A stretch of DNA of 64,000 nt from Chryseosolibacter sp044507775 (GTDB lineage: Bacteria > Bacteroidota > Bacteroidia > Cytophagales > Cyclobacteriaceae), in the NCBI GenBank assembly GCA_044507775.1, contig JBIQIY010000003.1, forward strand, positions 62,001-126,000, written 5' to 3'. The position numbers and the translations under genes are program-made. Below, one piece after another: positions 34,204-42,949 of the stretch. The notes under the pieces are model-generated. The model had not been told where the DNA came from. It did not search any database and worked only from the letters and a program-made list of their open reading frames with translations. Positions within the stretch are counted from its first letter, which is position 1; every line of letters starts with the position of its first letter.

Positions 34204-36105
34204 ATGGCAGCAGTAGAAGAAAAAGGAACTATATCCATCCACACCGAGAACATTTTTCCCATCATCAAGAAATTCCTTTATTCCGATCACGAGATATTTC
34301 TGCGCGAACTCGTGTCGAACGCTGTAGACGCGACGCAGAAATTGAAAAAACTCGCCTCCCTGGGAGACTTTACCGGCGAGCTCGGCGACCTGACAATCGA
34401 AGTGAGCTTTGACAAAAAGAAGAAGACCATCACCGTCAGCGACCGGGGAATCGGGATGACCGCGGAGGAAGTCAAAAAATACATCAACCAGATCGCCTTT
34501 TCCGGAGCGGCCGAGTTCGTCGAGAAATTTAAAGACAAAGCTGATGGCAAGGACATCATCGGCAAGTTCGGCCTCGGTTTCTATTCATCGTTCATGGTGG
34601 CCGACAATGTAGAGATCATCTCGAAATCCTATAAAGTCGCCGACGATCAGGAAGCCGTTCGCTGGCAATGCGATGGCTCCACTGAGTTTTCAATCAACTC
34701 CATAAACAAGACAACACGCGGGACGGACGTGATTTTGCATGTGAACAAAGAGTCTGAAGAATTCCTCGATGAATGGCGTCTCAAGAGCATTCTTGAGAAA
34801 TACTGCAAGTTTCTTCCCGTCGAGATCAAATTCGGGACGAAGGAAGAAAGTGTTGAGGATGGAGTTGACAGCGAAGGCAAGCCGAAATACAAAACAGTTA
34901 CGGTCGACCAGATCATCAATAATCCTTCACCCCTGTGGACGAAATCTCCCTCGGAACTCAAGGATGAAGACTACCTGAAATTCTACAAAGAACTGTATCC
35001 CTATTCGGAAGACCCTTTATTCTGGATCCACCTGAACGTAGAGTATCCCTTCAGCCTGACGGGGATCCTCTATTTTCCGAAAGTGAAGAATGACTTCGAG
35101 ATCAACAAGAACAAAATCCAGTTATACTCACGTCAGGTTTTCATTACTGATGAGGTAAAGGACGTTGTCCCGGATTTTCTTATGCTGCTGCACGGCGTCC
35201 TCGATTCTCCGGACATTCCGCTCAACGTATCCCGGAGTTATCTGCAATCAGATGCCAGTGTCAAAAAGATCAGTCAGCACATCACTAAGAAAGTCGCTGA
35301 CAAACTTCAGGATCTGTTCAAGAAGGACCGCGCAGACTTTGAGAAAAAGTGGGATGACATAAACATCTTCGTAAAATACGGAATCATCAGCGACGAGAAG
35401 TTTTACGATCGCGCGAAAGAGTTTACGCTCCTGAAGAACGTAGACAACCAGTACTTCACACTGGATGAGTACCGCGACAAGGTGAAAGCAAACCAAACAG
35501 ACAAGGAAAAAAATCACATATACCTGTACGCATCCGACAAGAGCAAGCAACACAGTTTTATCGAAGGCGCGAAGGGTAAGGGCTACGACGTTTTGCTTTT
35601 TGAAGGGATTCTGGATAGTCATTTCATCAATACCCTGGAACAAAAGCTCGAAAAGACCCAGATCAAGCGCGTTGACAGCGACACCACGGACAAGCTTATC
35701 GCCAGGGATGAAAAGCTTGAAAGTGTGCTGAACAAGGAAGAGGAAGAGCAGATCAAAACGATCTTCGAAACGGCGATCAACAACAAAAACATGACCGTCG
35801 CGGTTGAACCCATGTCTCCGGACGATTTGCCGGTTGTCATTACGATGAGTGAGTTCATGCGGAGAATGAAGGATATGGCCAAGACAGGTGGCGGATATGG
35901 TTTCATGGGTAACATGCCGGACAACTACAATGTGGCGGTGAATGGCAATCATCCCATCGTTCAAAAAATCCTGAAAGCCGACGGTGACGAACAGAAAGGC
36001 AGGCTGGCAAAACAGGCTTATGATCTGGCCCTTTTATCCCAGAACATGCTGACCGGTCCGGAATTGACCAACTTCATTAAACGCAGCGTCGAACTGGTTT
36101 CCTGA
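34204..36105 (+). CDS. htpG: Molecular chaperone HtpG (Hsp90)
   Basis: A 633-residue bacterial Hsp90. The N-terminal GHKL ATPase domain has the Glu/Asn motif RELVSNAVDATQKLKK near residue 37, VSDRGIGMTAEEV near 80 and the lid/ATP motif IGKFGLGFYSSFMV near 118. The middle domain has the catalytic-loop RSYLQSDASVKKI near 345, and the C-terminal dimerisation part follows with RMKDMAKTGGGYGFMGNMP. Length is normal. No separate heat-shock site was identified in the 129 bases upstream. Confidence 0.96.
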   Translation: MAAVEEKGTISIHTENIFPIIKKFLYSDHEIFLRELVSNAVDATQKLKKLASLGDFTGELGDLTIEVSFDKKKKTITVSDRGIGMTAEEVKKYINQIAFSGAAEFVEKFKDKADGKDIIGKFGLGFYSSFMVADNVEIISKSYKVADDQEAVRWQCDGSTEFSINSINKTTRGTDVILHVNKESEEFLDEWRLKSILEKYCKFLPVEIKFGTKEESVEDGVDSEGKPKYKTVTVDQIINNPSPLWTKSPSELKDEDYLKFYKELYPYSEDPLFWIHLNVEYPFSLTGILYFPKVKNDFEINKNKIQLYSRQVFITDEVKDVVPDFLMLLHGVLDSPDIPLNVSRSYLQSDASVKKISQHITKKVADKLQDLFKKDRADFEKKWDDINIFVKYGIISDEKFYDRAKEFTLLKNVDNQYFTLDEYRDKVKANQTDKEKNHIYLYASDKSKQHSFIEGAKGKGYDVLLFEGILDSHFINTLEQKLEKTQIKRVDSDTTDKLIARDEKLESVLNKEEEEQIKTIFETAINNKNMTVAVEPMSPDDLPVVITMSEFMRRMKDMAKTGGGYGFMGNMPDNYNVAVNGNHPIVQKILKADGDEQKGRLAKQAYDLALLSQNMLTGPELTNFIKRSVELVS

Positions 36106-36108
36106 TCA

Positions 36109-36143
36109 TTTGCGGGTCCGCAGTTTTACGATAATATTTTTTG
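36109..36143 (+). promoter_or_regulatory. Candidate promoter of the MORN-like protein gene
   Basis: TTTG (36109-36112), a 22-base spacer and TATTTTTTG (36135-36143, one base longer than TAnnTTTG) precede the ATG at 36166. Confidence 0.35.
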
Positions 36144-36165
36144 AGTATTTTCGTTGTCCAGAAAT

Positions 36166-37008
36166 ATGCGGTACGCCATCCTCATACTTTTTTTAGCGCT
36201 CTTTGTCGCTGCGCCTGCGCTCGCGCAGGATGAACCGGCGGAAGATTCGCCCATGGACGAGCGTTTCACAATTGATACACCGGTGACGCTGGACTTTGAA
36301 AAGGAAGAGGAAGAAGAGCCAAAGAAGAAAAAGAAAAAGGTAAAAAAGAAGGTCTTCTACGGCGTAAAGACAAAGAAGGGATTTACCCGCAAGGGGTACG
36401 GCAACCGTGTTACGTATGAACTATTTTACGTCCTGAAAAAGCCGGAAACCCCTCAGACTTTTGTCCGCGACTTGTACTGGTACGATTACACCCGGAAAGA
36501 AATCCGCAAAAGCGAGAGATTCGATTCAAAAAAGGGGGTATTACTACACGGTCCCTACGAGAAGCGCCTGGGCGATGTCGTCCTCGAAAAGGGAATCTTT
36601 TACAAAGGCACGAAGCACGGCCGCTGGATGTACTACAACCGGGACAGCACCTTACGGGATAAGGAAAAATACTTCCGGGGTTGGCCGAAGGAGTCAGTGG
36701 TGAGCTATTACGATGCCGAGCGCAAGAAGATGAAGGAGATCACCCCGATCGAGTTTGGCGAAAAAGAGGGATACTATTACCGGTTCTTTGAAAATGGCCA
36801 GATCGCCATCACCGGCGAATACAAGTGGGACCAGCGCGTGGGAAACTGGACCGAGTATTACCCCAACAAACGGCGGAAGAAAATCATCGCCTATCCCGAT
36901 AAGCCGTTCGAAGACTCATCACGTCCCTATATCATGTCAGAATGGAATGAAAAAGGGAAACAGATTTACCGGAACAACAAAGGCAACAACCGGCAAGCCT
37001 CCCGCTAA
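36166..37008 (+). CDS. Secreted MORN/YwqK-like repeat protein
   Basis: About 280 residues from the ATG at 36166 (a TTG four codons upstream is the only longer start). A signal peptide (LILFLALFVAAPALAQ) is followed by an acidic then lysine-rich stretch (KEEEEEPKKKKKKVKKKV, residues about 45-62). MORN-like units typical of 'YwqK family' proteins come next (HGPYEKRLGDVVLEKGIFYK, KHGRWMYYNRDS, GYYYRFFENGQIAITGEY, RVGNWTEYYPNKRRK). Some databases call such proteins antitoxins, but there is no toxin partner here; a periplasmic or surface role is more likely. Function unknown. Confidence 0.75.
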   Translation: MRYAILILFLALFVAAPALAQDEPAEDSPMDERFTIDTPVTLDFEKEEEEEPKKKKKKVKKKVFYGVKTKKGFTRKGYGNRVTYELFYVLKKPETPQTFVRDLYWYDYTRKEIRKSERFDSKKGVLLHGPYEKRLGDVVLEKGIFYKGTKHGRWMYYNRDSTLRDKEKYFRGWPKESVVSYYDAERKKMKEITPIEFGEKEGYYYRFFENGQIAITGEYKWDQRVGNWTEYYPNKRRKKIIAYPDKPFEDSSRPYIMSEWNEKGKQIYRNNKGNNRQASR

Positions 37009-37017
37009 GCCGTCGGT

Positions 37018-37371
37018 TTAGAAACTGATGGCATCCTCAAAATGAACAATTTCAGGCGGGGTACAGGTCTTCACCGACACGATATCAAAGCGAATGTTTC
37101 CGAGCCAGTTGGTGTTGTAGATGTATTCCTCGGCGGCGCTGTAAATGAGCCGGCGCTGGAGATCGCTGACGAAGCTCTCCGGCTCGCCCCATGCGTTTGA
37201 GCTGCGGGTCTTTACTTCAACGAAAATCAACCATTTGTCACGCTTTACAATCAGATCGATCTCCGCTTTTTTCCACCGGTAATTCCGCGCGACTACCTCG
37301 AACCCTTTGGCAACAAGGTACTCCGCGGCGAGATTTTCACCGATGCCTCCTGTTTCCATTTTATCCGTCAT
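37018..37371 (-). CDS. YraN family (UPF0102) nuclease-like protein
   Basis: A 117-residue member of the YraN/UPF0102 family with the PD-(D/E)xK-like core: GENLAAEYLVAKGFEVVARN near residues 9-28, RWKKAEIDLIVKRD and LIFVEVKTRSSNAWG. The Asp of EIDLI and Glu/Lys of VEVKTR would be the metal-site residues. The biological role is unsettled. It converges with the MORN-like gene (10 bases) and its start lies close to the promoter of the divergent isomerase gene. Confidence 0.9.
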   Translation of the reverse strand: MTDKMETGGIGENLAAEYLVAKGFEVVARNYRWKKAEIDLIVKRDKWLIFVEVKTRSSNAWGEPESFVSDLQRRLIYSAAEEYIYNTNWLGNIRFDIVSVKTCTPPEIVHFEDAISF

Positions 37372-37381
37372 TCAAATGTCA

Positions 37382-37389
37382 TACCTTTG
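37382..37389 (+). promoter_or_regulatory. -7 promoter element of the phosphoglucose/phosphomannose isomerase gene
   Basis: TACCTTTG, a full match to TAnnTTTG, 21 bases before the ATG at 37411. No clear TTTG is seen 17-23 bases further upstream. Confidence 0.5.
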
Positions 37390-37410
37390 ACTTGAATATA
37401 CATTTCGACC

Positions 37411-38418
37411 ATGTCATCCACCAAGAAATACATAGAAGGATTTACCAGACAACTGGCGGACGCGCTCAAGATCGCCGGTAACATTGACCTGGTAAGGCCG
37501 GGAAGCGATATCCGCAACGTCGTGATCACGGGCATGGGTGGCTCCGGAATCAGCGCAAACCTTGTCGAGTCTTTGACGTTCGGCCGGATACCGATACCCA
37601 TTACTGTATGTAAGAGTTATAATATTCCGCAGTTCGTCAGTCCACATACCCTGTTCATTGCCTGTTCGTACAGCGGAGATACGGAAGAGACGATCGCCGC
37701 GATGAACAAAGCACTTTTGAAAAGAGCACACTGCATCGCTATTGCATCGGGAGGTAAATTGCTGGACATCGCGCGGGAATACAACCTCTTTTACGTCCAG
37801 TTGCCCGGCGGGTCCGACAGCCCCAGGGCGATGCTGGGCTACAACATGATCGCATTGATGTCGCTGCTTTACCACACCAATCTCATCGGAGCTGCGTTCA
37901 TCAAGGAAACTGAAAATGCCATCGAATTCCTGAACCGGGGTGTGAAGGGAATTGAATCCGAAGCGGAACTCATCGCCAAAAAATTGAAGGGCAAGCTGCC
38001 CGTCATCTATTGCGACAACCGTCTCTACGCAATGGCACTCCGGTTTCAGCAACAGCTGAATGAAAATTCTAAACACATCGCCCATGTGAATACTTTTCCG
38101 GAAATGAACCACAATGAACTTGTGGGCTGGAAGTTTCCGGAAAACCTGATGCCCATGCTGCAGGTAATCTACCTGTATTCGGACCACGACCACGAGCGCG
38201 TGGAAAAACGCATGGAGATCTGTCGCGACATTTTTGAAAAGAAATCGAACCCGATCATCGACGTCGTCGGGGAGGGAGCTTCCCTTCTTGAACAGTATTA
38301 CTACCTGATCCACCTCACGGACTGGATTTCGTATTACCTGGCAAAAGAAAATAATATCGAACCGGATCCCACTGAGTCGGCCGATCATCTCAAGTCAGAA
38401 CTGGTGAAGGCGAAGTAG
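37411..38418 (+). CDS. Bifunctional phosphoglucose/phosphomannose isomerase
   Basis: A 335-residue SIS-domain protein of the archaeal/Bacteroidota Pgi/Pmi type. The first SIS domain has VVITGMGGSGISANLVES near residue 32 and LFIACSYSGDTEETIAAM near 82; the second covers about 175-310 with FPEMNHNELVGWKFPEN, containing the Glu/His expected in the active site. It interconverts fructose-6-phosphate with glucose-6-phosphate and mannose-6-phosphate. lipB follows after 30 bases and is probably co-transcribed. Confidence 0.88.
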   Translation: MSSTKKYIEGFTRQLADALKIAGNIDLVRPGSDIRNVVITGMGGSGISANLVESLTFGRIPIPITVCKSYNIPQFVSPHTLFIACSYSGDTEETIAAMNKALLKRAHCIAIASGGKLLDIAREYNLFYVQLPGGSDSPRAMLGYNMIALMSLLYHTNLIGAAFIKETENAIEFLNRGVKGIESEAELIAKKLKGKLPVIYCDNRLYAMALRFQQQLNENSKHIAHVNTFPEMNHNELVGWKFPENLMPMLQVIYLYSDHDHERVEKRMEICRDIFEKKSNPIIDVVGEGASLLEQYYYLIHLTDWISYYLAKENNIEPDPTESADHLKSELVKAK

Positions 38419-38448
38419 CATCCCGGTCCTCGGTTGCCGGAAGGTATC

Positions 38449-39150
38449 ATGAACAAGAAAACACAATTCATCCACCTCGGATTAATCGACTATAAACAAG
38501 CGTGGGACTACCAGACCGATATCTTTAACAAGACGCTGGCGGTCAAAGCGGAAAACCGCGAACTTCCTGCCCAATCGCAAAAAAGTACTGACAACTACGT
38601 TATCTTTTGCGAGCATCCCCACGTATTTACGCTAGGCAAAAGCGGTAAGGAGTCAAATCTCCTGCTTGCTGCAGGAGATCTTGCGTCTATCCATGCTAAT
38701 TACTATCACATCAACCGCGGGGGAGACATCACCTATCACGGTCCCGGCCAGATCGTGGGGTATCCGGTCATTGACATGGAAAACTTCTTTACGGACATTC
38801 ACAGGTATATGCGCCTGATGGAGGAGGCTGTAATTCAAACCCTGGCGCATTTCGGGATCGTCGCCGGAAGGATCGCTGGTCTGACCGGCGTATGGATCGA
38901 CGGCGACGGCGATGCCCGTAAAATTTGCGCGCTGGGAGTAAAGACCAGTCGCTGGGTTACCATGCACGGCTTTGCTTTGAATGTCAATACCGAACTGCGT
39001 TATTTCGATTACATTGTGCCGTGCGGCATACGGGACAAAGCCGTCACCTCCATGCAAAAGGAACTCGGTGCTTCCCAGGATATGGCTGCAGTGGAACGAA
39101 TTTTAAAGGAGAAACTCGGCGAACAATTCGGCTTTGAGTGGACAAGCTGA
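38449..39150 (+). CDS. lipB: Octanoyl-ACP:protein N-octanoyltransferase LipB
   Basis: About 233 residues from the ATG at 38449; the longer frame opens only at a TTG at 38434. LipB moves octanoyl groups from ACP to lipoyl domains. The conserved VIFCEHPHVFTLGKSGKESN near residue 48, NRGGDITYHGPGQIVGYP with the active-site region near 90, and the Lys/Cys-type motif DARKICALGVKTSRWVTMHG near 153-172 are all visible. No lipoate synthase gene is adjacent. Confidence 0.95.
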   Translation: MNKKTQFIHLGLIDYKQAWDYQTDIFNKTLAVKAENRELPAQSQKSTDNYVIFCEHPHVFTLGKSGKESNLLLAAGDLASIHANYYHINRGGDITYHGPGQIVGYPVIDMENFFTDIHRYMRLMEEAVIQTLAHFGIVAGRIAGLTGVWIDGDGDARKICALGVKTSRWVTMHGFALNVNTELRYFDYIVPCGIRDKAVTSMQKELGASQDMAAVERILKEKLGEQFGFEWTS

Positions 39151-39181
39151 CTTGTAAAGCAGCGCACGCAAAAAGACAACC

Positions 39182-39586
39182 ATGATCAAGGATATCATCG
39201 TACCGGAAGTAAAAAACGTAACGCTCGCGGTCGCGCGAACGAACAGCGAAGTCGGCGGCAGCGAATGGAAAGTCTATCTCATCAATAACAATGAATTTCC
39301 CCTCGAAAATACGTTGGTAGCGAGCAAGGGGTACGGCGAAAAGGATGGTGAAAAACAAAATACATCTGTACTCCGGCACTTCCTGGAAACGGTCATGCCT
39401 CACAGCACCGCCCTTATCGAGCCGATCGATCCGGCTGTCTTTCACCTCAACAACGAATACTGGGTGAGCTACTATATCGGGACCCAGATCTACGACAAGC
39501 GCTTTCTGTTCGTTCCCGATACCATCTGCGAAGAGAATATCTCCATTATCAAAGAACTGGAGATGGAAGGGGTCCTCCATTCGTAG
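39182..39586 (+). CDS. Conserved Bacteroidota protein of unknown function
   Basis: A 134-residue soluble protein with no signal or membrane segment. I recognise the family only as a widespread, well-conserved Bacteroidota protein that databases sometimes mislabel as phenylalanyl-tRNA synthetase alpha subunit; no synthetase motif 1-3 is present. Visible blocks are AVARTNSEVGGSEWKVYLIN, LENTLVASKGYGEKDGEKQNT and EYWVSYYIGTQIYDKRFLFV, followed by a C-terminal acidic helix. It lies 31 bases after lipB on the same strand, so it may share that transcript. Confidence 0.7.
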   Translation: MIKDIIVPEVKNVTLAVARTNSEVGGSEWKVYLINNNEFPLENTLVASKGYGEKDGEKQNTSVLRHFLETVMPHSTALIEPIDPAVFHLNNEYWVSYYIGTQIYDKRFLFVPDTICEENISIIKELEMEGVLHS

Positions 39587-39593
39587 CCCGACC

Positions 39594-39836
39594 TTACGCA
39601 CCGCTGATATAGCCCAAAGAAACCAACTGTTCCGGATCGGCGGTTGCGCACGAAGTATGACCATTGGAAATAATGCGGAGACTGTCGCCTTTGACAAAGG
39701 TTGTCAAAAGTATTACTCATAATACGCGAAAAACAAAGTAGCCGGACTGCGCCTGCCAGACCTGATGAGCGCATATCACACTGATATCGATCAGGGGAAG
39801 TGCCAGGGTCCCGTAGAAGGCAAGACAAATGCGCAT
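39594..39836 (-). pseudogene. Small gene-like frame interrupted by an in-frame TGA
   Basis: In the 323-base gap before the exonuclease gene the minus strand holds an ATG at 39836 opening 39 codons (a hydrophobic start MRICLAFYGTLALPL, then HQVWQAQSGYFVFRVL) to a TGA at 39719-39717. The same frame continues for 40 more codons (FVKGDSLRIISNGHTSC, then ATADPEQLVSLGYISGA) to a TAA at 39596-39594. The downstream half looks protein-like and has no start of its own. One 80-residue protein broken by a nonsense change is the simplest reading, but I do not recognise the family and chance is not excluded. Confidence 0.3.
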
Positions 39837-39868
39837 TCCCCGAACGGGGCAAGTATTGTACCAGTTAA

Positions 39869-39900
39869 TTGCAACTCATTACCACAAATCCTTACTTTTA
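39869..39900 (+). promoter_or_regulatory. Candidate promoter of the exonuclease/rnr operon
   Basis: TTG (39869-39871), a 21-base spacer and TACTTTTA (39893-39900) match the Bacteroidota pattern with one mismatch in the -7 box. It ends nine bases before the ATG at 39910, which favours that ATG over the longer frame from 39829. Confidence 0.45.
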
Positions 39901-39909
39901 GCCACCTTT

Positions 39910-40626
39910 ATGATACCCGAACTCCGAGACATTCTTTTTATCGATATAGAAACCGTCGCGTTCACGGATGATTACTCATCAATAGACGAGCGCCTGAAAA
40001 CCCAATGGTCGCGCAAGGCGAACTTCTTCCGTCGCGATGGCGTGCTCACGGATGAACAGTTGTTCCACGAGCGCGCCGGCATCTATGCGGAGTTTGGAAA
40101 GATCGTCTGTATAGCCGTGGGCAGATACGTCGATCATGAATCGGGAGAGCTCGGGCTGAAGACAAAGGTCTATCACAACCACGATGAGCCCGCGCTCCTG
40201 CTGGAATTCAGGCAAATGATTGAAAAATTCGACGCCGCCAATCTTCGGCTCTGCGCCCACAACGGCAAGGAGTTTGACTTTCCCTACCTCTGTCGACGGA
40301 TGCTGATAAATTCCATATCTTTACCAGCTGTGTTGAACCTGTCGGGGAAGAAGGGCTGGGAGATACCGCATCTCGACACGATGGAGCTGTGGAAATTCGG
40401 CGATTACAAACATTATACATCTCTCGACCTGCTGGCCGCATTGTTTCAAATACCCTCCAGCAAAGACAATATCGACGGCAGTCAGGTCAACCATGTCTAC
40501 TATCACGACAAGGACCTGGAACGGATCAGCGAATACTGCCGCGCCGACGTCGTCGTTCTGGCACAATTATTTTTGAAGTTGAAAGGCTATCCGCTGATCG
40601 CCGACCACAATATCGTAATGGCATAA
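39910..40626 (+). CDS. Predicted 3'-5' exonuclease, PolB-like DEDD family
   Basis: About 238 residues from the ATG at 39910; a longer frame to 39829 would read through the promoter. The DEDD-type exonuclease motifs are present: DILFIDIETVAF (Asp/Glu of motif I, residues about 7-18), LCAHNGKEFDFPYLCRR (motif II) and YCRADVVVLAQLF (motif III, near 216). This is the stand-alone PolB-exonuclease-like family. It probably trims DNA or RNA 3' ends; the exact substrate is not known. RNase R follows after seven bases. Confidence 0.85.
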   Translation: MIPELRDILFIDIETVAFTDDYSSIDERLKTQWSRKANFFRRDGVLTDEQLFHERAGIYAEFGKIVCIAVGRYVDHESGELGLKTKVYHNHDEPALLLEFRQMIEKFDAANLRLCAHNGKEFDFPYLCRRMLINSISLPAVLNLSGKKGWEIPHLDTMELWKFGDYKHYTSLDLLAALFQIPSSKDNIDGSQVNHVYYHDKDLERISEYCRADVVVLAQLFLKLKGYPLIADHNIVMA

Positions 40627-40633
40627 CCTGCAC

Positions 40634-42853
40634 ATGAGCAAAAAAAAGAAAGAAACCCGCACGAAGAAAAAGCAGCATAAGGAGAAATCACAGACGCTCA
40701 GACATCAGCAGGTTATTATTGACATCCTGAATGAAAATCCACGTCGTGGACTGACCCTCACACAAATCATCCGGAAGACGGGAGCGAAGAAAAAAGAGGA
40801 TCTCAAGAAAATTGAACGCTTCATCGACTCACTCCTTGATTCGGGGCGCATCAAACAACTGGCCAACGGAAATTTTGTGTCCGGTTCCGGAAACGAGGAG
40901 TTCGTCGGCGTCGTCGACCACGTCAGCTCGCGATTTGCCTACGTCAACATCGGAGACGAGCACGATGTGTACGTGAAGACCAAGGACCTGGGCTCAGCAG
41001 TTGATGGCGATACAGTAAAGGTTACAATCTTTCCGACGCAGCACGGCGACCACCGGGAAGGCAAGGTTGTCGAGGTGGTGAAGCGGAACCGCGTGCGCTT
41101 CGTGGGTCGCGTTGAACTCTCCGCAAACTTTGCATTTGTCATTCCGGACTTCCGTAAGATACACCAGGATTTTTTTGTCTATCCCGAAAACATCAACGGC
41201 GCAAAAGCGAATGATAAGGTCATCGTTGAGGTCGTATCCTGGGCTGAGGATGACAAAAAACCAGAGGCCCGTGTCGTCGAGATTCTCGGCAAGGCGGGAG
41301 AAAATGAAGCGGAGATCCACTCGATCATGGCCGAGTTCGACCTCCCGTTTCGATTTCCCGAGGAAGTTGAGCGAGAATCCCAGGCGATCGAAGAGGGAAT
41401 AACCGCCCGCGAGATCCGGAAACGCCGCGACTTTCGCGACGTCACAACTTTTACGATCGACCCGGAAGATGCCAAAGATTTTGACGATGCCATCTCATTC
41501 CGAAAACTCGAAAACGGACATTATGAAATAGGCGTTCACATTGCCGACGTAACGCACTATGTCCGGCCCAATTCCCTGCTTGAACGGGAAGCGTATGACC
41601 GCGCGACATCTGTCTATCTCGTCGATCGCACCATTCCCATGCTGCCGGAGAGGTTGTCAAACGGACTGTGCTCTCTGCGCCCGGACGAAGACAAGCTGAC
41701 CTTTGCCGCCGTCTTCGAAATGGACGCGACCGGAAAAGTCGTTGATCAATGGTTCGGCCGCACGGCCATCCATTCGGACAAACGCTTTTCGTACGAAGAG
41801 GCACAGCATGGCCTGGAAACAGGAGGCGGTCCATTTGCCGAAGAACTCGCAATACTAAATGACCTGGCCAAGAAACTTCGCAAGGAGCGTTTTGCAAAAG
41901 GCGCCATCAATTTTGAAACTACGGAGGTAAAATTCAAGCTCGACGAAAAAGGTCGCCCTCTCGCTGTCGTCCCCAAGATCCGGAAGGATGCTCACAAACT
42001 CATTGAGGAGTTCATGCTGCTCGCGAATAAATATGTGGCGACTTTCGTATATAACTACAAGAAAGGGAAAGAAAAAAATACGTTCGTTTACCGGATACAT
42101 GATTTTCCCGACCCTGACAAAGTAAAAGACTTTGCACTTTTCGCAAAGCAGTTTGGTCACCGGATGAATGTGGAAGAAGCCTCGATCAGTGATTCGTTGA
42201 ACAAGCTGATGAATGCGATCGAGGGAAAGCCGGAGCAGCACGTGCTCGAGCAACTCGCTATTCGAACAATGGCCAAAGCTAAGTATTCTACGGAACCCAA
42301 GGGTCACTTTGGACTGGCCTTCAGTCACTATTCGCATTTTACTTCGCCCATACGCCGCTATCCCGACATGATGGCGCACAGGCTTCTGCAGCACTATCTC
42401 GACGACGGAAAACCGGTGTCAGCTACAGATTATGAAGAGCGCTCCGAACATTCATCGGAACGGGAGAAACGCGCAGCCGACGCGGAGCGGGCTTCGATCA
42501 AATATAAGCAGGTCGAATTCATGACCTTTGCGGAGAAAAAAGAGTACGAGGGTCTTATCTCGGGAGTTACCGAATGGGGTCTCTATGTCGAGATCATCGA
42601 AACAAAATGCGAAGGAATGATCCGCGTGGCGGATATGAATGACGACTTCTATGAATTCGACCAAAAAAATTACCGGATTGTTGGACGAAAAACAGGAAAG
42701 ACTTTCAGACTTGGCGATAAGATCAACGTGCGGGTCAAGAAGACTGACATCGACCGCCGTCTCATCGACCTGGTATTCGCCGATGCCGTCCTCCGCGAGG
42801 ACGACCATTCCGACCGCCGGTCCTCATCCAACCGCAAAAATCACCGCCACTAG
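40634..42853 (+). CDS. rnr: Ribonuclease R
   Basis: A 739-residue 3'-5' exoribonuclease: N-terminal winged-helix region (residues about 20-80), cold-shock domains (about 85-240), the RNB catalytic domain with the Asp cluster of TIDPEDAKDFDDAISFRK near 275-292, and the GLAFSHYSHFTSPIRRYPDM stretch near 560. A C-terminal S1 domain follows (ISGVTEWGLYVEIIETKCEG near 640), then a basic tail. It begins with a lysine-rich run. RNase R degrades structured RNA. It lies seven bases after the exonuclease gene. Confidence 0.95.
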   Translation: MSKKKKETRTKKKQHKEKSQTLRHQQVIIDILNENPRRGLTLTQIIRKTGAKKKEDLKKIERFIDSLLDSGRIKQLANGNFVSGSGNEEFVGVVDHVSSRFAYVNIGDEHDVYVKTKDLGSAVDGDTVKVTIFPTQHGDHREGKVVEVVKRNRVRFVGRVELSANFAFVIPDFRKIHQDFFVYPENINGAKANDKVIVEVVSWAEDDKKPEARVVEILGKAGENEAEIHSIMAEFDLPFRFPEEVERESQAIEEGITAREIRKRRDFRDVTTFTIDPEDAKDFDDAISFRKLENGHYEIGVHIADVTHYVRPNSLLEREAYDRATSVYLVDRTIPMLPERLSNGLCSLRPDEDKLTFAAVFEMDATGKVVDQWFGRTAIHSDKRFSYEEAQHGLETGGGPFAEELAILNDLAKKLRKERFAKGAINFETTEVKFKLDEKGRPLAVVPKIRKDAHKLIEEFMLLANKYVATFVYNYKKGKEKNTFVYRIHDFPDPDKVKDFALFAKQFGHRMNVEEASISDSLNKLMNAIEGKPEQHVLEQLAIRTMAKAKYSTEPKGHFGLAFSHYSHFTSPIRRYPDMMAHRLLQHYLDDGKPVSATDYEERSEHSSEREKRAADAERASIKYKQVEFMTFAEKKEYEGLISGVTEWGLYVEIIETKCEGMIRVADMNDDFYEFDQKNYRIVGRKTGKTFRLGDKINVRVKKTDIDRRLIDLVFADAVLREDDHSDRRSSSNRKNHRH

Positions 42854-42918
42854 CGGGAGGCGTCTCGGGACCGACTGCGCTCCACCGCTCATGCCGTCGC
42901 GAGCTCCGTTGGAGAGGC

Positions 42919-42949
42919 TTTGAACTTGAAACTTTGAACTTTGAACGTG
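42919..42949 (+). repeat. TTGAACT-type short tandem repeat at the polyprenyl synthase start
   Basis: The sequence TTTGAAC occurs three times in 28 bases (42919-42925, 42932-42938 and 42939-42945), the last two being adjacent perfect heptamers and the first followed by a shifted TTGAAAC. The array runs into the start codon of the polyprenyl synthase at 42947. Confidence 0.5.

Noticed and set aside
36166..37008. Toxin-antitoxin system
   Set aside because: The YwqK/MORN-like protein is sometimes labelled an antitoxin, but it has a signal peptide and no toxin partner lies beside it.
39717..39719. In-frame TGA at codon 40 as a selenocysteine codon
   Set aside because: No insertion-element hairpin is visible just downstream, the downstream half has no known selenoprotein context, and the phylum rarely uses selenocysteine. 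A pseudogene is simpler.
42919..42949. CRISPR-like direct repeats
   Set aside because: The units are seven bases and adjacent, with no spacers and no cas genes.
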